64,000 bases of DNA from Macrosoma leucophasiata (GCA_036365455.1 JAWQUS010000023.1:2170001-2234000); one strand, 5' to 3'; shown: positions 21,654 to 32,701, numbered from the stretch's first letter. Made by a program: numbers and translations. Notes: generated from the letters alone by a model not told the origin.

Positions 21654-21946
21654 CATAGAGCAACACCGGAGAGGAGTAGCCATATGCAGGCTTTCCCCTA
21701 TGTCAAAGTACAATCTCTAATGGGCCTATACCTGTCGCTTAGATGTTTAAATGTGTGTGTGAAATTGTTTCTGTATTTTGTTAAAGTCAAGGTGTGAGTT
21801 TCGTAGTAATAGACGATTTTTGTAGTGTGCGTGTGTGTCGCACGCATTTCCCCCCGCAAAAAATGACAGACTGTTTTGCATCGGTAATAAACGCTATGGC
21901 TACTCCCTTCCAGTCCGCCGTGGCCGGTGGCCCGTGTTGCTGTATG
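21654..21946 (-). mobile_element. MITE M1 (hAT type), full length
   Basis: The element is 293 bp. The target duplication atggtgat stands at 21646-21653 and 21947-21954. The right terminus has one mismatch (gttgctgtatg). Confidence 0.9.
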
Positions 21947-22069
21947 ATGGTGATAAATAAGCATGGAATTAAAATGAATGGTAAAATAATATTCTGCACC
22001 CAAAAACTCAGGTCATAATGTTGACGTGCTATCATCCTAATGGCCATGTTTTACATCTATGGAATGGCT

Positions 22070-22429
22070 TTATTACACGACACAATATTTAGGGTCCGGT
22101 AGAAAGGGTGGACGTGGCCTCGCACCGGATTGCCGTTTATTACACTATCCGGTCGACAGGGCCCTATCTCAGTCATATTATAATTATATAAACAGTATGG
22201 AAACTACGTACACAACGTTGAAACGGCAGCATCAGACAAACATGCGCATCAACGAAGCTCCTAAGCGGTAGCACCGCGAGAATCGCTTAGGAGCCTCGTT
22301 ACGTAGTTTCCATACTGTTTTTATTTGCACTGTGTGTAGTTAGGGCGTTAGGCTGACCGGGCCGCTCCGGCCCTAACTCCCTAAATGTTATTACACTACT
22401 CTGACCTTGAATACTGTGTCGTGTAATAA
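22070..22429. mobile_element. MITE M5 containing MITE M6
   Basis: The termini ttattacacgacaca and tgtgtcgtgtaataa are inverted copies, followed inside by atattta(g/a)ggtc-like blocks on both sides. It is GC-rich inside. M6 at 22191-22319 is inserted in it. Confidence 0.7.
22191..22319. mobile_element. MITE M6, 20-bp perfect inverted termini
   Basis: The element is 129 bp. It begins aacagtatggaaactacgta and ends with the exact reverse complement. A second, inner pair (gctcctaagcg and cgcttaggagc) would fold a stem. Related copies are at 42498-42652 and 47711-47783. Confidence 0.85.
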
Positions 22430-22442
22430 GGTCATAAGGCTT

Positions 22443-22624
22443 CTTGCCCACGTCAGACAATCGGTGACCGATTTTTAGCCGATTTTTTGTAGGAGAAAAA
22501 TAAAACGTAATGATAGCAATAGTACATCGCACACGTCGTACAAAAAGTCGGTTCGTTTTACTACCAGTACGTTAAATTTTCCTCCTCCAAAATATCGGTC
22601 ACCGATTGTCTGACGTAGGCAAGC
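22443..22624. mobile_element. MITE M7, long inverted termini
   Basis: The inverted arms cacgtcagacaatcggtgac and gtcaccgattgtctgacgta lie about 120 bp apart. They extend outward (cttgcc, ggcaag) and inward (imperfect). I could not define a target duplication. Confidence 0.75.
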
Positions 22625-22639
22625 AACTTGCGAAGGCAT

Positions 22640-23157
22640 AAATTATCATCCAACCACGATACGACAGTGCTGAATATTACTAATAATTCGCAGACATATA
22701 GATTATTTTTATTTATTGCAGATACTTTTAAATTGGAGTTGATGTGATATTACAATCACTTGCTATTCAATTCCATACAATCTTCAGAATCAGAATCAGA
22801 ATCAGAAACTCATTTATTCATTTAGGGTGACAGGCACCTCTTATGACACGTCAAAAACAAACAAAATAAATTAAAGCGAATAACAATTGATATACATGTC
22901 AAACAAGATAAAAAATATATGTAAAGTCAAGAATATCACTGAGATAAAACTAAATGTCATAAACTAATGTAAAAAGTATATCAGTAAAATGTCTCTTTTC
23001 CCCTTTACTTCAGCTTTACATTTGCACACTAGAATAGCTGATAATATAACACACTGCCATCGTATAACATACAAGATGTCACGTACATCAGCTTATCAAA
23101 TATGACCTATTTGTTTTAGTTTCATGGAAGCGTATCATTCTATCACAATAATATATA
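22640..23157. other. Non-coding, includes a (GAATCA)n-started U8-like piece
   Basis: At 22790-22815 there are four gaatca units followed by actcatttattca. Then comes attaaagcgaataacaattg at 22872, shared with repeat U8. Nothing else is recognised. Confidence 0.4.
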
Positions 23158-23405
23158 CAGTGCTCAACAATAAATATTGCACATCGAGCTTAGGAAAGAG
23201 ACTTGGGCTTATTTTGGGTCTGTAGAGCGTTATCTCTTTCGCACCGTACCAATTTGTCGTTTGTCGACCATTTTGAACAAGTTTTGACCAATATCGGACT
23301 CACAGCGCTTACGTAGGCAGTGTGCAGCAGAGATAACGCTTTACGAAGTCGAAACGAGCCGTCTCTTTCGTAGGGTCGATGTGCAATATTAAATGTTGAG
23401 TACTG
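23158..23405. mobile_element. MITE M2 (Tc1/mariner type), full length
   Basis: This is a 248-bp foldback-like element with termini cagtgctcaacaataaatat and, inverted, cagtactcaacatttaatat, both followed by tgcacatcga. TA lies on each side (23156-23157 and 23406-23407). Other copies are at 42706-42936, 53129-53291 and 57574-57783. Confidence 0.85.
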
Positions 23406-23488
23406 TACAGGGTTGATTGAAAGTAGCGCATCACGTCTTGCAGCCTTCAGACACCAATCCCTTTGTTCTACGAGTTTTGAAATTAATC

Positions 23489-23676
23489 TTAATATATATA
23501 AATCTCGTGTCACAATGTTTGTCCTCAATGGACTCCTAAACCACTTAACCGATTATAATAAAATTCGCACACCATGTGCAGTTCGATCCAACTTGAGAGA
23601 TAGGATAGCTTACATTACGCTTTGACTAATAGGAGCAGAGCAGCGCGGGCGAAGCCGGGGCGGGCCGCTAGTAGTT
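23489..23676. repeat. RTE-like tail repeat, inverted relative to 9.6 kb
   Basis: It contains tctcgtgtcacaatgtttgt, cctaaaccacttaaccgatt and gcgcgggcgaagccgg, ending cgggccgctagta. Confidence 0.7.
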
Positions 23677-23869
23677 TTTAAATTTAAGTTTTCTTATACA
23701 AATTTAATTATTTCCCTCTGAACTGTTATTTACTCTGAGCGTAAGTATCCCACGCACCATGGGTAGGCAAAATATTGCCATATGCAGGGGAGCGCTGGGT
23801 TGCGGGGTGACACAGGGACTGCGAGGTTCTTTTGAACTCTGAAAACAAAATTGTCTTTTATTTTTAATT

Positions 23870-24245
23870 TAGGTCATCATAATCAGCCATAGGACGTCCA
23901 CTGCTGAACATAGGCCTCTCCCAATGACCTCCATGCCGACCAATCGGAAGCGACGTGCATCCAGCGGGTACCTGCAGCTTCGTCGGTCCATCTTGTAGGT
24001 GGACGCCCTACGCTGCGCTTGCCGGTACGTGGTCTCCACTCGAGAACCTTCTGCCCTAATATCTCTTCTCCCTAATTTCTGCCCCAGTGGCTATCGGTTC
24101 TCCGAGCTATGTGCCCTGCCCATTGCCACTTCAGCTTGGAGATCTGCTTGCCTATATCAGCGACCTTCATTCGCCTACGGATTTCTTCACTTCTTCGATC
24201 CAGTAGGGAAACGCCGAGCATACCCATCTCCATTGACCGCTGAGT
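23870..24245 (-). pseudogene. LINE reverse transcriptase C-terminus, degenerate
   Basis: Read on the minus strand, this gives a frame with KLKWQWAGHIARRTDSHWG, followed after shifts by pieces like VETTYRQAQRRASTYKMD. These match the C-terminal 'W-x-GH-x-AR' segment common to endonuclease-reverse transcriptase proteins of insect LINEs. The 3' end reads ccactgctgaacataggcct (as written on +). There are several frameshifts, so it cannot be functional. Confidence 0.7.
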
Positions 24246-24261
24246 GAAGTGAGTGAGTTTA

Positions 24262-24545
24262 TTTTTTTTTTATGAAATAAAAGTGGCACACTAGCGTGCT
24301 GTACATATTGATGTTAAGTGATGACTGCAGCCTATAGACACCCACACAATGACCATGGGTCAAAATGCAGGTGCGCTGCCACTCCTGAGGCATTAGGTGT
24401 TATGCATCTGTGCCAGAAATTACAGAGCCGTACATTACCACCTGACCGGAACACGATAGTACTGAACACTACCATTTAGCGGCAAGTATATTAGGTAATG
24501 CGGTGGTGCCTACGCCCGCGAGCTCCGTCACTGGAGCTCTACCAA
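24262..24545 (-). repeat. S1 element, near full length
   Basis: It runs from tttttttttatgaaataaaa to gagctctacca. The last bases run into a short (ctctag)n repeat at 24546-24568. Confidence 0.82.
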
Positions 24546-24710
24546 CTCTAGCTCTAGCTCTAGCAACAAATGTTGTTGGGATTGATGCAGAGAAGCTGCC
24601 TATAAGAGGTGATGCTCTAATTTCAATTAAACATGTATACAACAAATATAATTGCGGTTAAATAAAACATATCTCTGAAAAGTTATTGAGACCAATCAAG
24701 TCTTTAAAAA

Positions 24711-26985
24711 ATCTCATTAAAACTTCGTCATCAACTCAAAGCGTCCAAAATTGCACGCGAGGCTAGAAATATTCACTCCAGAATTACGAAGTTTTATTAA
24801 TACCATAGCGCCCAAGAAGCTGACAAACGTCTCGTGAAATTCATAAAGAGCATGAAACTTGTACGGTTTAATATACCTATTTGAAAAATCAGTCTATTTA
24901 GGTACGTTGTTTTGCTAATTGCAATTTTCTTATAAACATTTCATTTTCAAAACTCAAGTAAGAGGAAAGGACATAGATAGGATTAGAATATTTTACTGGT
25001 AGTAGAGCTCCAGTGATGGAGCTTGCGGGCGTAAGTACCACCGCATTACCTAATATACTTGCTGCTAAATGGTAGTGTTCAGCACTATCGTGTTCCGGTC
25101 AGTTGGTTATTTACGGCCCTGTAATTTCCGGCACAGAAGCATAACACCTGAGGCCTCAGGAGTGGTAACGCATCTGCATTTTGATCTTGGTCTTTGTGTG
25201 GGTGTCTATAGGCTGCAATCATCACTAAACATCAATGTGAACTGCATGCTTGTTTGCCACTTTCATTACATAAAAAGAAGGAAATTAATTTTTAGTTTGA
25301 TGCGGCAAGACATTGCTTGAGCGATTTATTAACATCACTATCAGAATTTATTAATCTGGCTGATTAAAGAATAATCAAAATAAAACAAAATCCGATTCAA
25401 ATCAACAGTTCCTTTGTTAATATTATACTCATTAAAACTTCGTCATCAACTCAACGCGTCCAAAATTGCACACGAGGCTAGAAATATTCACTCCAGAATT
25501 ACGAAGTTTTATTAATACCATAGCGCCCAAGAAGCTGACAAACGCCTCGTGAAATTCACAAAGCGCATGAAACTTGTACGGTTGGAGGGTGCCTAATGGT
25601 TTGTCAAGAATTCATATATGGTTGTTTTTGTTTGTTTAATTTAGTGGATGATTGTTAATTACTTTTAGCCTCAATTACGGTGAATAATAACATTTTGTGA
25701 ATGTTGAAATGATTTAGTAGCGAAAAATAAGCACAAGTGGCTGGATTTTGAAAGATACAAATTGAATATACTTTTTTGAAAAATAAGTAAATTTACGTTG
25801 TTTTGGTAAATACAACTTTCTTATAGTTAATATTTTATTTCCAAAACTCGAGTAAGAAGACAGGAAATTAAATTTTTATCTGATGCGTAAAAGAGACTTT
25901 GTATGATGCGTAGAGAGATTGACCAACTTAATATCAGCAATTATAAATCTGGCTGGTTCAAGAATAATAATTTATCCAAAAGCGGAAGTATAGCAAAATT
26001 CGATTCCAATCAACAGTATCTTTGTTAAAATTAATCTCTTGTAAGTTCATCTCAGCTAAACTTTGTCATCAACTCAACACGTACAAAATTGCACAGAAGG
26101 CTAGAAACATACGCTCCAGAATTACGAAGTTTTATTAATACCATAGCGCCCAAGAAGCTGACAAACGCCTTGTGAAATTCACAAAGCGCATGAAACTTGC
26201 ACGGTTGGAGGGTGCCTAATGGTTTGTCAAGAATTCATATGTGGTTGTTTTTGTTTGTTTAATTTAGTGGATGATTGTTAATTACTTTTAGCCTCAATTA
26301 CGGTGAATAATAACATTTTGTGAAGGTTGAAATGATTTAGTAGCGAAAAATAAGCACAAGTGGCTGGATTTTGAAAGATACAAATTGAATATACTTTTTT
26401 GAAAAATAAGTAAATTTACGTTGTTTTGGTAAATACAACTTTCTTATAGTTAATATTTTATTTCCAAAACTCGAGTAAGAAGACAGGAAATTAAATTTTT
26501 ATCTGATGCGTAAAAGAGACTTTGTATGATGCGTAGAGAGATTGACCAACTTAATATCAGCAATTATAAATCTGGCTGGTTCATGAATAATAATTTATCC
26601 AAAAGCGGAAGTATAGCAAAATTCGATTCCAATCAACAGTTTCTTTGTTAAAATTAATCTCTTGTAAGTTCATCTCATTAAAACTTTGTCATCAACTCAA
26701 CACGTACAAAATTGCACACAAGGCTAGAAACATACGCTCCAGAATTACGAAGTTTTATTCATACGCGCCCAAGAAGCTGACAAACGCCTTGTGAAATTCA
26801 CAAAGCGCATGAAACTTGTACGGTTGGAGGGTGCCTAATGGTTTGTCAAGAATTCATATGTGGTTGTTTTTGTTTGTTTAATTTAGTGAATGATTGTTAA
26901 TTACTTTTAGCCTCAATTACGGTGAATAATAACATTCTGTGAGAGTTAAACTGTTTACTGAAAAACAAGCAAAAGTGCCTGCATT
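24711..26985 (+). repeat. Tandem array of a ~620-bp unit, 3+ copies
   Basis: Units start at about 24711, 25428, 26051 and 26674 with ctcattaaaacttcgtcatc or close variants. Three intervals can be measured. Two are 623 bp. The first is longer because S1 is inserted at 24991-25275, and it has also lost about 190 bp. Units two and three are nearly identical (for example gcctaatggtttgtcaagaa in all). The fourth is cut off near 26985. A further diverged unit lies at 28880-29230. There is no open frame through the unit. Confidence 0.85.
24991..25275 (+). repeat. S1 element inside the tandem array
   Basis: It runs from ttttactggtagtagagctc to ttcattacataaaaa. It splits array unit 1. Confidence 0.88.
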
Positions 26986-27186
26986 TTCAAAGATTTGGAT
27001 TGAAGGATCCGAGCTTATCATGATGATTGATAATGTTGAAGACTACTTGTGTTCGTTCTTGATTATAATTAAACTCTTCAGAAGGTTGTAGTAGAATATA
27101 TTTTTACACAAAAAACAGCACAATTTATACAAAAATGGAAAATTAGAAAAACCAATAAAATAACAGATAAATAATTAACAACCAAT

Positions 27187-27410
27187 AGGATTTTAGATAA
27201 TTGATTATGCTATCTCAATTTCTGTCTCTTTTCCGGCACGTGTCGATTTATCGGTCAAGGTCAGCGCGGGAGCAATGCGCGCATGCGCAATACGTTCGAA
27301 GTTCGGTGAACTCCAGTGCGCATGCGCCAGTCGCCAGTATAAGTATGTGCGGCGCTCGCTGGCTCGCTCCCCCAGTCCTTATGTTTGACGAGCCCATCAC
27401 CTGGATGGAC
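27187..27410 (+). repeat. GC-rich leader fused to the Jockey-like fragment
   Basis: From about 27230 the composition becomes GC-rich: cgcgcatgcgcaatacgttc and cagtgcgcatgcgccagtcg, two related CpG-rich motifs 40 bp apart. The frame is open but does not look like LINE protein until about 27390. It could be the 5' UTR of the same LINE joined to its 3' part by an internal deletion, or another element. Confidence 0.4.
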
Positions 27411-27991
27411 AAAATCAAATACTTAGGAGTGACGCTTGATCGGCATCTGACCTTCGCTGCACATGTAAAAGCAGCGCGCGCAAAGGCTGCATTCGTGTTG
27501 TCCCAATTACATTGTTTATTAAACAAAAAGAGCAAGCTATCGGCCCGGAACAAACTCCATGCCTATACGTCCTGCATAAGGCCCATACTATGTTACGCGT
27601 CCCCGGTATTCGCCCACGCGAAAAACAAAATATTACATAAGCTTCAAACTTTGCAGAATCGATTCTTACGTAGAGCCGTAGGCGCGCCTTGTAACGTAAT
27701 AAAAACTTGCACATTGACGCAAATCTGCCTACCATCCGGCAGTTTATGAAGCGAGCTTCAGCTCGCTATTTCGACCGGGCGAGTCACCACCCGAATCCGC
27801 TGGTCAGAGCGGCCGCGATTTACACTCCTTTTGATCGCGCCAAAAGGAGACGTCCAAGGCACGTCTTAAAAGATCCGGACGATGAGACCACGTTGGCCAT
27901 CGCCGCTATGAACAATCATTTACAGAATCACACTGCACAAACCGCCAACAATACAACGCGCCGACGCGTTTCGCGCCGCGCCTGCCCCTGA
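27390..27991 (+). pseudogene. Jockey-like LINE reverse transcriptase, C-terminal remnant
   Basis: The reading frame from 27201 codes, from about residue 64, for KIKYLGVTLDRHLTFAAHV, then SARNKLHAYTSCIRPILCYA and LQTLQNRFLRRAVGAP. This is the region after the catalytic palm in Jockey-clade non-LTR retrotransposons. The frame stops at 27747. It continues in another frame (27707-27991) with LPTIRQFMKRASARYFDRA, HPNPLVRAA and RRPRHVLKDPDDETTLA, the usual Jockey C-terminus. One frameshift near 27715 therefore separates them. The endonuclease and catalytic YADD-type motif are absent (5' truncation). It sits between tandem-array units. Confidence 0.85.
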
Positions 27992-28430
27992 TCCCGACCT
28001 TATCCCCGGCCCCGCGAGGCCGATGACATTCCGGTTATCACCAACCGAATGGAGTAGAGCGAAAGTTGCACCGCCCATAATCGCATATGTCTCATATGTC
28101 CCTCCGCAACGCCCTAAGCCGAGGCACGGACCCGCATGGGTCACCCTTAGGCAGTTGCGCTAACTTTTTTGCTTGGCTGGAGCGCCTTCTGCGCTCGCCG
28201 ATTGCCCGGTGAAGTAGACTAGTGCCGTCTCGAGACAGGCCGCCTACATAAAGCCCGACTACCATCCTGTCTCTGTCGAACGTCATCTGTACAGCATAAA
28301 GTTCTTTTAAGAACTTTCCTGTCTCTTGTGCGTCAATGCGTGCTGTACTGAAACAGTTCTTTTAGGAACTATTTCGTCACCGTTTCTTCTGTTAGTGGCT
28401 GCTACAATAACATAAAGGCACAATTTTAAA
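27992..28430 (+). repeat. 3' UTR of the Jockey-like LINE
   Basis: This is GC-rich at first, like the coding part. It contains two similar stem-loop motifs, aaagttcttttaagaacttt at 28299 and cagttcttttaggaacta at 28353, and ends in an A-rich stretch near 28425. Confidence 0.5.
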
Positions 28431-28437
28431 AATAAGG

Positions 28438-28612
28438 TAAGTCCAGCGGTGTGAGGTGACCGTTTGATTCGAAGGGTCGCTTGTTCGATATACCCCCATC
28501 GGGACAAATATTTGTATGGCCTATTTGTTTCGGGTCTGGGTGTTTGTGTATGTGTTGTATGTGTACAACGGTATCCACGGCACAGGTTTTATATAATAAA
28601 CAAATAAATAAT
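28438..28612 (+). repeat. S3 SINE
   Basis: The tRNA-like head contains an A box (agtccagcggtgtgaggtg) and a damaged B box (cttgttcgatataccc). The body gtttcgggtctgggtgtttg follows, with a tail of aataaataataatt. It points at the S3 copy to its right. Confidence 0.82.
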
Positions 28613-28618
28613 AATTAA

Positions 28619-28817
28619 AATACGCTTACACTCACAGCCCCACAGTAGGTATAAACCTGTGTCGTGGGTGCCGTTGTACACATACAACACATACACAAAC
28701 ACCCAGACCCGAAACAAATATCTGTAGGCCATACAAATATTTGTTCCGGTGCGGGGATCAAACCCGCGACCCTTCGAATCAAACGGTGGTTTCGCACCGC
28801 TGGACTAACCGGGTCGT
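28619..28817 (-). repeat. S3 SINE, inverted neighbour
   Basis: On + it reads tacgcttacactcacagccc, gtgtcgtgggtgccgttgta, gtgcggggatcaaacccgcg, accgctggactaaccgggtc. It forms a tail-to-tail inverted pair with 28438-28612. The transcript could fold into a hairpin with arms of about 150 bp. Confidence 0.85.
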
Positions 28818-28877
28818 CATATACCATATACCATATAATACCTACCTAATGTGGAGCTGTGAGTGTAAGCGTATTTT

Positions 28878-29232
28878 ATTTCATTTTCAAAACTCAAGTT
28901 AAGTTAATCTTTTGATAAGGAACTAAATTTTGGTCTGGGGCTGAACGAGACTTTCAATTTAAGAATCATAAGCAGAAAATTAAACAAATTTTCTGGTGAA
29001 AAAAAAACGTCTTGGGTAGATATGGAAATATAGCAAAGCGGTATACAAATAAACATTTTCACTGTTAACATGAAACTCATTAAAACTTCGTCACAAACTT
29101 AACTCGCCCAAAATTGCACACAAGGCTAGGAATATTCGCTTCAAAATCACCGAACGAAGTTTTATTAATACCCTGACGTTCAATCTGACAAATGACTCGT
29201 GAAATTCACAAACAGCATGAAACTTCCACAGT
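28878..29232 (+). repeat. Diverged unit of the ~620-bp array
   Basis: It contains tttcattttcaaaactcaag and catgaaactcattaaaactt, then aaaattgcacacaaggctag and gaaattcacaaacagcatga. The array therefore continued here before the LINE and SINE insertions at 27.0-28.87 kb. Confidence 0.7.
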
Positions 29233-29303
29233 GTGAGGTAGTTTACATAAAAAAAGGAATGGTGGACTGTGCCCTTATCTGAAACCGAGCAAAAATTTTA
29301 CAT

Positions 29304-29600
29304 AATTTTACTGGTGGTAGAGCTCCAGTAACGGAGCTCGCGGGCGTAGGCACCACCGCATTACCTAATATACTTGCCGCTAAATGGTAGTGTTCAACAC
29401 TATCGTGTTCCGGTCAGGTGGTAATGTACGGCTCTGTAATTTCCGGCACAGAGGCATAAGACCTTAGGCCTCAGGAGTGGTAACGCATCTGCATTTTGAC
29501 CTTGGTCTTTGTGTGGGTGTCTATAGGCTGCAGTCATCACTTAACATCAATGTGAACTGCATGCTTGTTTACCACTTCCATTACATAAAAAAAAAAAAAA
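29304..29600 (+). repeat. S1 element, full length
   Basis: It runs from ttttactggtggtagagctc to ccattacataaaaaaaaaaa. Confidence 0.92.
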
Positions 29601-29639
29601 TGATTCCGTATATAATTCATATGTGAAGCTAACAATAAA

Positions 29640-29785
29640 GGTCTACTATAAGGAAGGCCTGGCATCGGGACTTGAAGACCCCACCGCCGATTAGCAAAAA
29701 AAAAAAACTGTTGGAAGATAATTCTTCCGCTAGTGCAGTCAGCCAAACTAACAATGGCGGTCAAACCATTCCATAAGTAGTAAGA
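29640..29785 (-). repeat. Repeat U7
   Basis: On the minus strand: gaccgccattgttagtttgg, ctgactgcactagcggaaga, attatcttccaaca, a T-run, then gtggggtcttcaagtcccga. Other copies are at 34372-34495 and 43015-43375. It resembles a LINE 3' end, unassigned. Confidence 0.6.
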
Positions 29786-29800
29786 ACAATCGGTTGAAGC

Positions 29801-30125
29801 GTGCATGGCCCCGCGGCTGGTGTAGATCGTAAGTGATCTACTCGGTTAAGCATTACGGGCGCCGTCGGGTTTGTGATGAATGACCGCTAGTGGCAATTTA
29901 AAATGCGCGTTTCCGTGCTTCGGAGGGCACGTTAAGATAGCAATCGTTATACCTTGTCGGAGGCTTTATGGGCGGTTTGAAAACATTCGACTGCGAGTTG
30001 GCCACTAACCCGTATCTCCACAAATCCGCATTAGAGCAGCGTGGTGGAGTAACCTCCAGGCCTCCTCCCAAAAGAGGGGAGAGACTCGTGCCCAGCAGTG
30101 GGACGTATAATGGGTTGCCATTTTT
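29801..30125 (+). repeat. S4 SINE with a 5S-rRNA-like head
   Basis: The head reads ctactcggttaagcattacg, ggcgccgtc and gatgaatgaccgctagtgg. In animal 5S rRNA the corresponding order is gttaagca, tcgggcgcggtc, ggatgggtgaccgcc, which includes the internal control region for TFIIIA. The 3' part has agagcagcgtggtggagtaa and cccagcagtgggacgtataa, a LINE-like tail. 5S-headed SINEs (SINE3 class) are known in other animals. A second copy lies at 47432-47840 on the other strand. Confidence 0.75.
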
Positions 30126-30238
30126 ATTTTTATTACTAAGAGCAATCACGCAAGGGCAGTAGCGTCCTGCGATAAAACTACGGCCACTGCGATCGCCAAT
30201 CAGCATGCCAACTGTGGCGATTATGACATATTCCTTAT

Positions 30239-30420
30239 TTTTTTTATTTTTTTTATGTAATGTAAGTGGCAAACAAGCATGCAGTTCACATTGATGTTAA
30301 GTGATGACTGCATCCTATAGACACCCACATGAAGACCAAGGCCAAAATGCAGATGCGTTACCACTCCTGAGGCCTAAGGTGTTATGCCTCTGTGCCGGAA
30401 ATTACAGGGCCGTACATTAT
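30239..30420 (-). repeat. S1 element, cut off at gggccgtacatta
   Basis: The tail side (ttttttttatgtaatgtaag) is intact. The element stops at 30420 and repeat U2 begins shortly after. Confidence 0.85.
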
Positions 30421-30499
30421 TATTATTGCCTTATGGGGAGGCTTTGGTCCACTGGACATCTCTCGGCTGATTTGATGATAAACTCTGGATCAAGAGAAA

Positions 30500-30845
30500 A
30501 AATAACAGAAACTCCAATTTCCAACTGCAGTCAGAACTCTAACCATCTTCTCAACAATCGGTTGACCGTCAATTTGATATATTTGAATGCAATTGTCTTT
30601 GATTTAAACTCGAAAGTGGTCGCACTGGTCGGTAGAATTCAATTTGGAGACTGCATAAAGTTTGAGTTTGCTGGATACAGTTCCGCATTTCTTATTTCTT
30701 GTGAATCATCGAAATACTTAATATAATAGCACATATAGTTGAAAATCTCATTCGGGTCTCTCATTAACTTTCTTTTGATTTTAATGGTTTCATGTTTCTG
30801 GATAAAAACTTAATGATATCAGTTTTGTGAACAATGATCTTAAAT
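30500..30845. repeat. Local duplication U2, copy 1
   Basis: This reads aactccaatttccaactgca, aacaatcggttgaccgtcaa, aattcaatttggagactgca, tctcattcgggtctctcatt and attttaatggtttc. The second copy is about 700 bp to the right. On the minus strand a broken frame reads GQPIVEKMVRVLTAVGNWS here and GQPIVEMIVRVLAAIENWS in copy 2, both with stops around it. I recognise no family. A degraded host exon or a TE fragment is possible. Confidence 0.55.
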
Positions 30846-31204
30846 TTATCTCAAGATTTAATGGAGTATAAAAGAAGTTCTATAAAATAATGAGTACTCA
30901 ATTTTCATTCTCATCAAGTTTACGGAATTTTTTAAAAATATATTTTATCTATCTAATGCAATAATGATGTATAATTATAATAATTTATGGTTCTTAAATT
31001 TTATTAACTAGGTGTCTGGGATTTGAATTCATCTAACATAATAAAAATATTACAATTTACCGGTATTTCATACCGATTTACCGGTAAAAAAATATTCCAT
31101 GGTAAATGCCTAGAATTCGGCAATCAAAGCTCACTAGAATACTCTAGAAGTGAATAAAAAATGGTAGTTTAACAACAAACACAAATATGAACTAAACTAG
31201 GAGA

Positions 31205-31545
31205 ACCAATGACACAAACTCCAATTTTCAATTGCGGCCAGAACTCTAACTATCATTTCAACAATCGGTTGACCGTTAATATAATATTTTCAAATGCAAT
31301 CGTCTTTGATTGAAACTCAAAAGTGGTCCGTAGAATTCAATTTGGAGACCGCATAAAGTTTGAATTTGTTGAATAGAGTTTCGCATTTCTTGTTACATCG
31401 TGAATCACCGAGATACGGAATAGCACGTATAGTTGGAGATCTCATTCGGGTTTCTCATTAACTGGGCACTTTTGATTTTAATGGTTTCGTGTTTTGAGAT
31501 GAGATCTTAATTGAGATCAGTTTTGTAATTATCACTAAAATTTCT
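31205..31545. repeat. Local duplication U2, copy 2
   Basis: It aligns with copy 1 over its length: aactccaattttcaattgcg, aacaatcggttgaccgttaa, tctcattcgggtttctcatt. The offset changes from 707 to 693 bp along the repeat because of small indels. Confidence 0.55.
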
Positions 31546-31559
31546 CTTATAATGGGAAA

Positions 31560-32695
31560 TCATCACAAGATTTGTATGTACACAAAAATTTAAAAAAAAG
31601 GTTCACGGTAAAACAGCTTTGTAATATTATCTAGGAAACCTGAAGAGCATTTCCTGGTAATTAAAATGTTTTTTACTCTCCTACGCTTACAACGGAACTC
31701 TACTACTAGTAGAGATATAAAAATAAAATTGTTTTCTACTCACGCTAAAATTTGAGAACGGTAGGACTGATTTGTCTTATGTTGGTATTAAAATAATCAT
31801 GCGATAAGCAAACAAAAAAAATAAAGTTAGGGCAAAATATATCTAATGTAACTAATATTATAAGCAATAATTTTCCACTTAAACTGCATGTCTGGGAACA
31901 TTTGATGCGTGTTTTTCTCCTATATTTTCTATTTTACACTATTTGTTATACGTGCCTAAGATTTCGTTATAGGCACTTGATTCCTTTATAGAATTTCAAA
32001 TTGTCGTAATAAATATCCACACGATGACGATGAGATGGTTCCAGATTTTCGTTTCCTAAAATTTGCCCCACTCCGGTTCTTAATCTCAATTAGACCAACA
32101 CATTTTCCTACAAACATTTTACATGGCAGAACAACGTTCATCAAGTTCATCTCTACAATAATTTATTATTATTTTCTTTTACTGTTACATTTTGACTTCT
32201 CTTCCTCTGAACCATAGTATTAGAGGTATAAGTCGGATTCTATAACTCTCAACCTCACTTAACATTGTTATTTCTGACAAGTAATATAATATTGTAAGGT
32301 AATACCGGAAAAAAGATACCGGTATTTTCTTTTCGATTCCTTTTCCCTACATCCAAAACCATGCTGTCCATTAAATCAGGTACGGAATCTATACTATGCC
32401 GTTTGTTACTTGTAAGATAAAACTGAATATATTTCGTTTCCAAATGTTGACACACGGCACTAATTTGAATGAAAAAAACGCGAGATATTTTTAATATATT
32501 TTTTTAATATAGTGACATCTCTAATATACCTTTAAATGCCAGTGTCAAGTAAAATGATATTTCGTATTCATATATAAGCAGCGTTATAGCCCCCACTACT
32601 ATATATATACCCCCTATAGACGTAAAACTAAAATTTGATCTTCAGTGGCGAATCATAAATCTACAGTTTTAACTGAAGACGCGCCCGGAAATTTT
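31560..32695. other. AT-rich stretch, nothing recognised
   Basis: The short + frame at 32035-32217 and others are not supported by composition or by a family match. Confidence 0.35.
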
Positions 32696-32701
32696 CCTTA
32701 T

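Noticed and set aside
24711..26985. CRISPR-like array
   Set aside because: Units are ~620 bp without short repeats and spacers, and the DNA is eukaryotic.
28619..28817. Possible tRNA gene because of good A and B boxes
   Set aside because: The head is followed by the S3 body and occurs five times with the same body. It is a tRNA-derived SINE and no closed acceptor stem is present.
30301..30726. 141-codon + frame
   Set aside because: The first third is translated S1 antisense sequence and the rest is duplication U2 in a frame that copy 2 does not keep open.
31560..32695. Possible host exons in the longest S1-free stretch
   Set aside because: No frame over 66 codons, no splice-site pattern with coding-like composition, and no recognisable motif.
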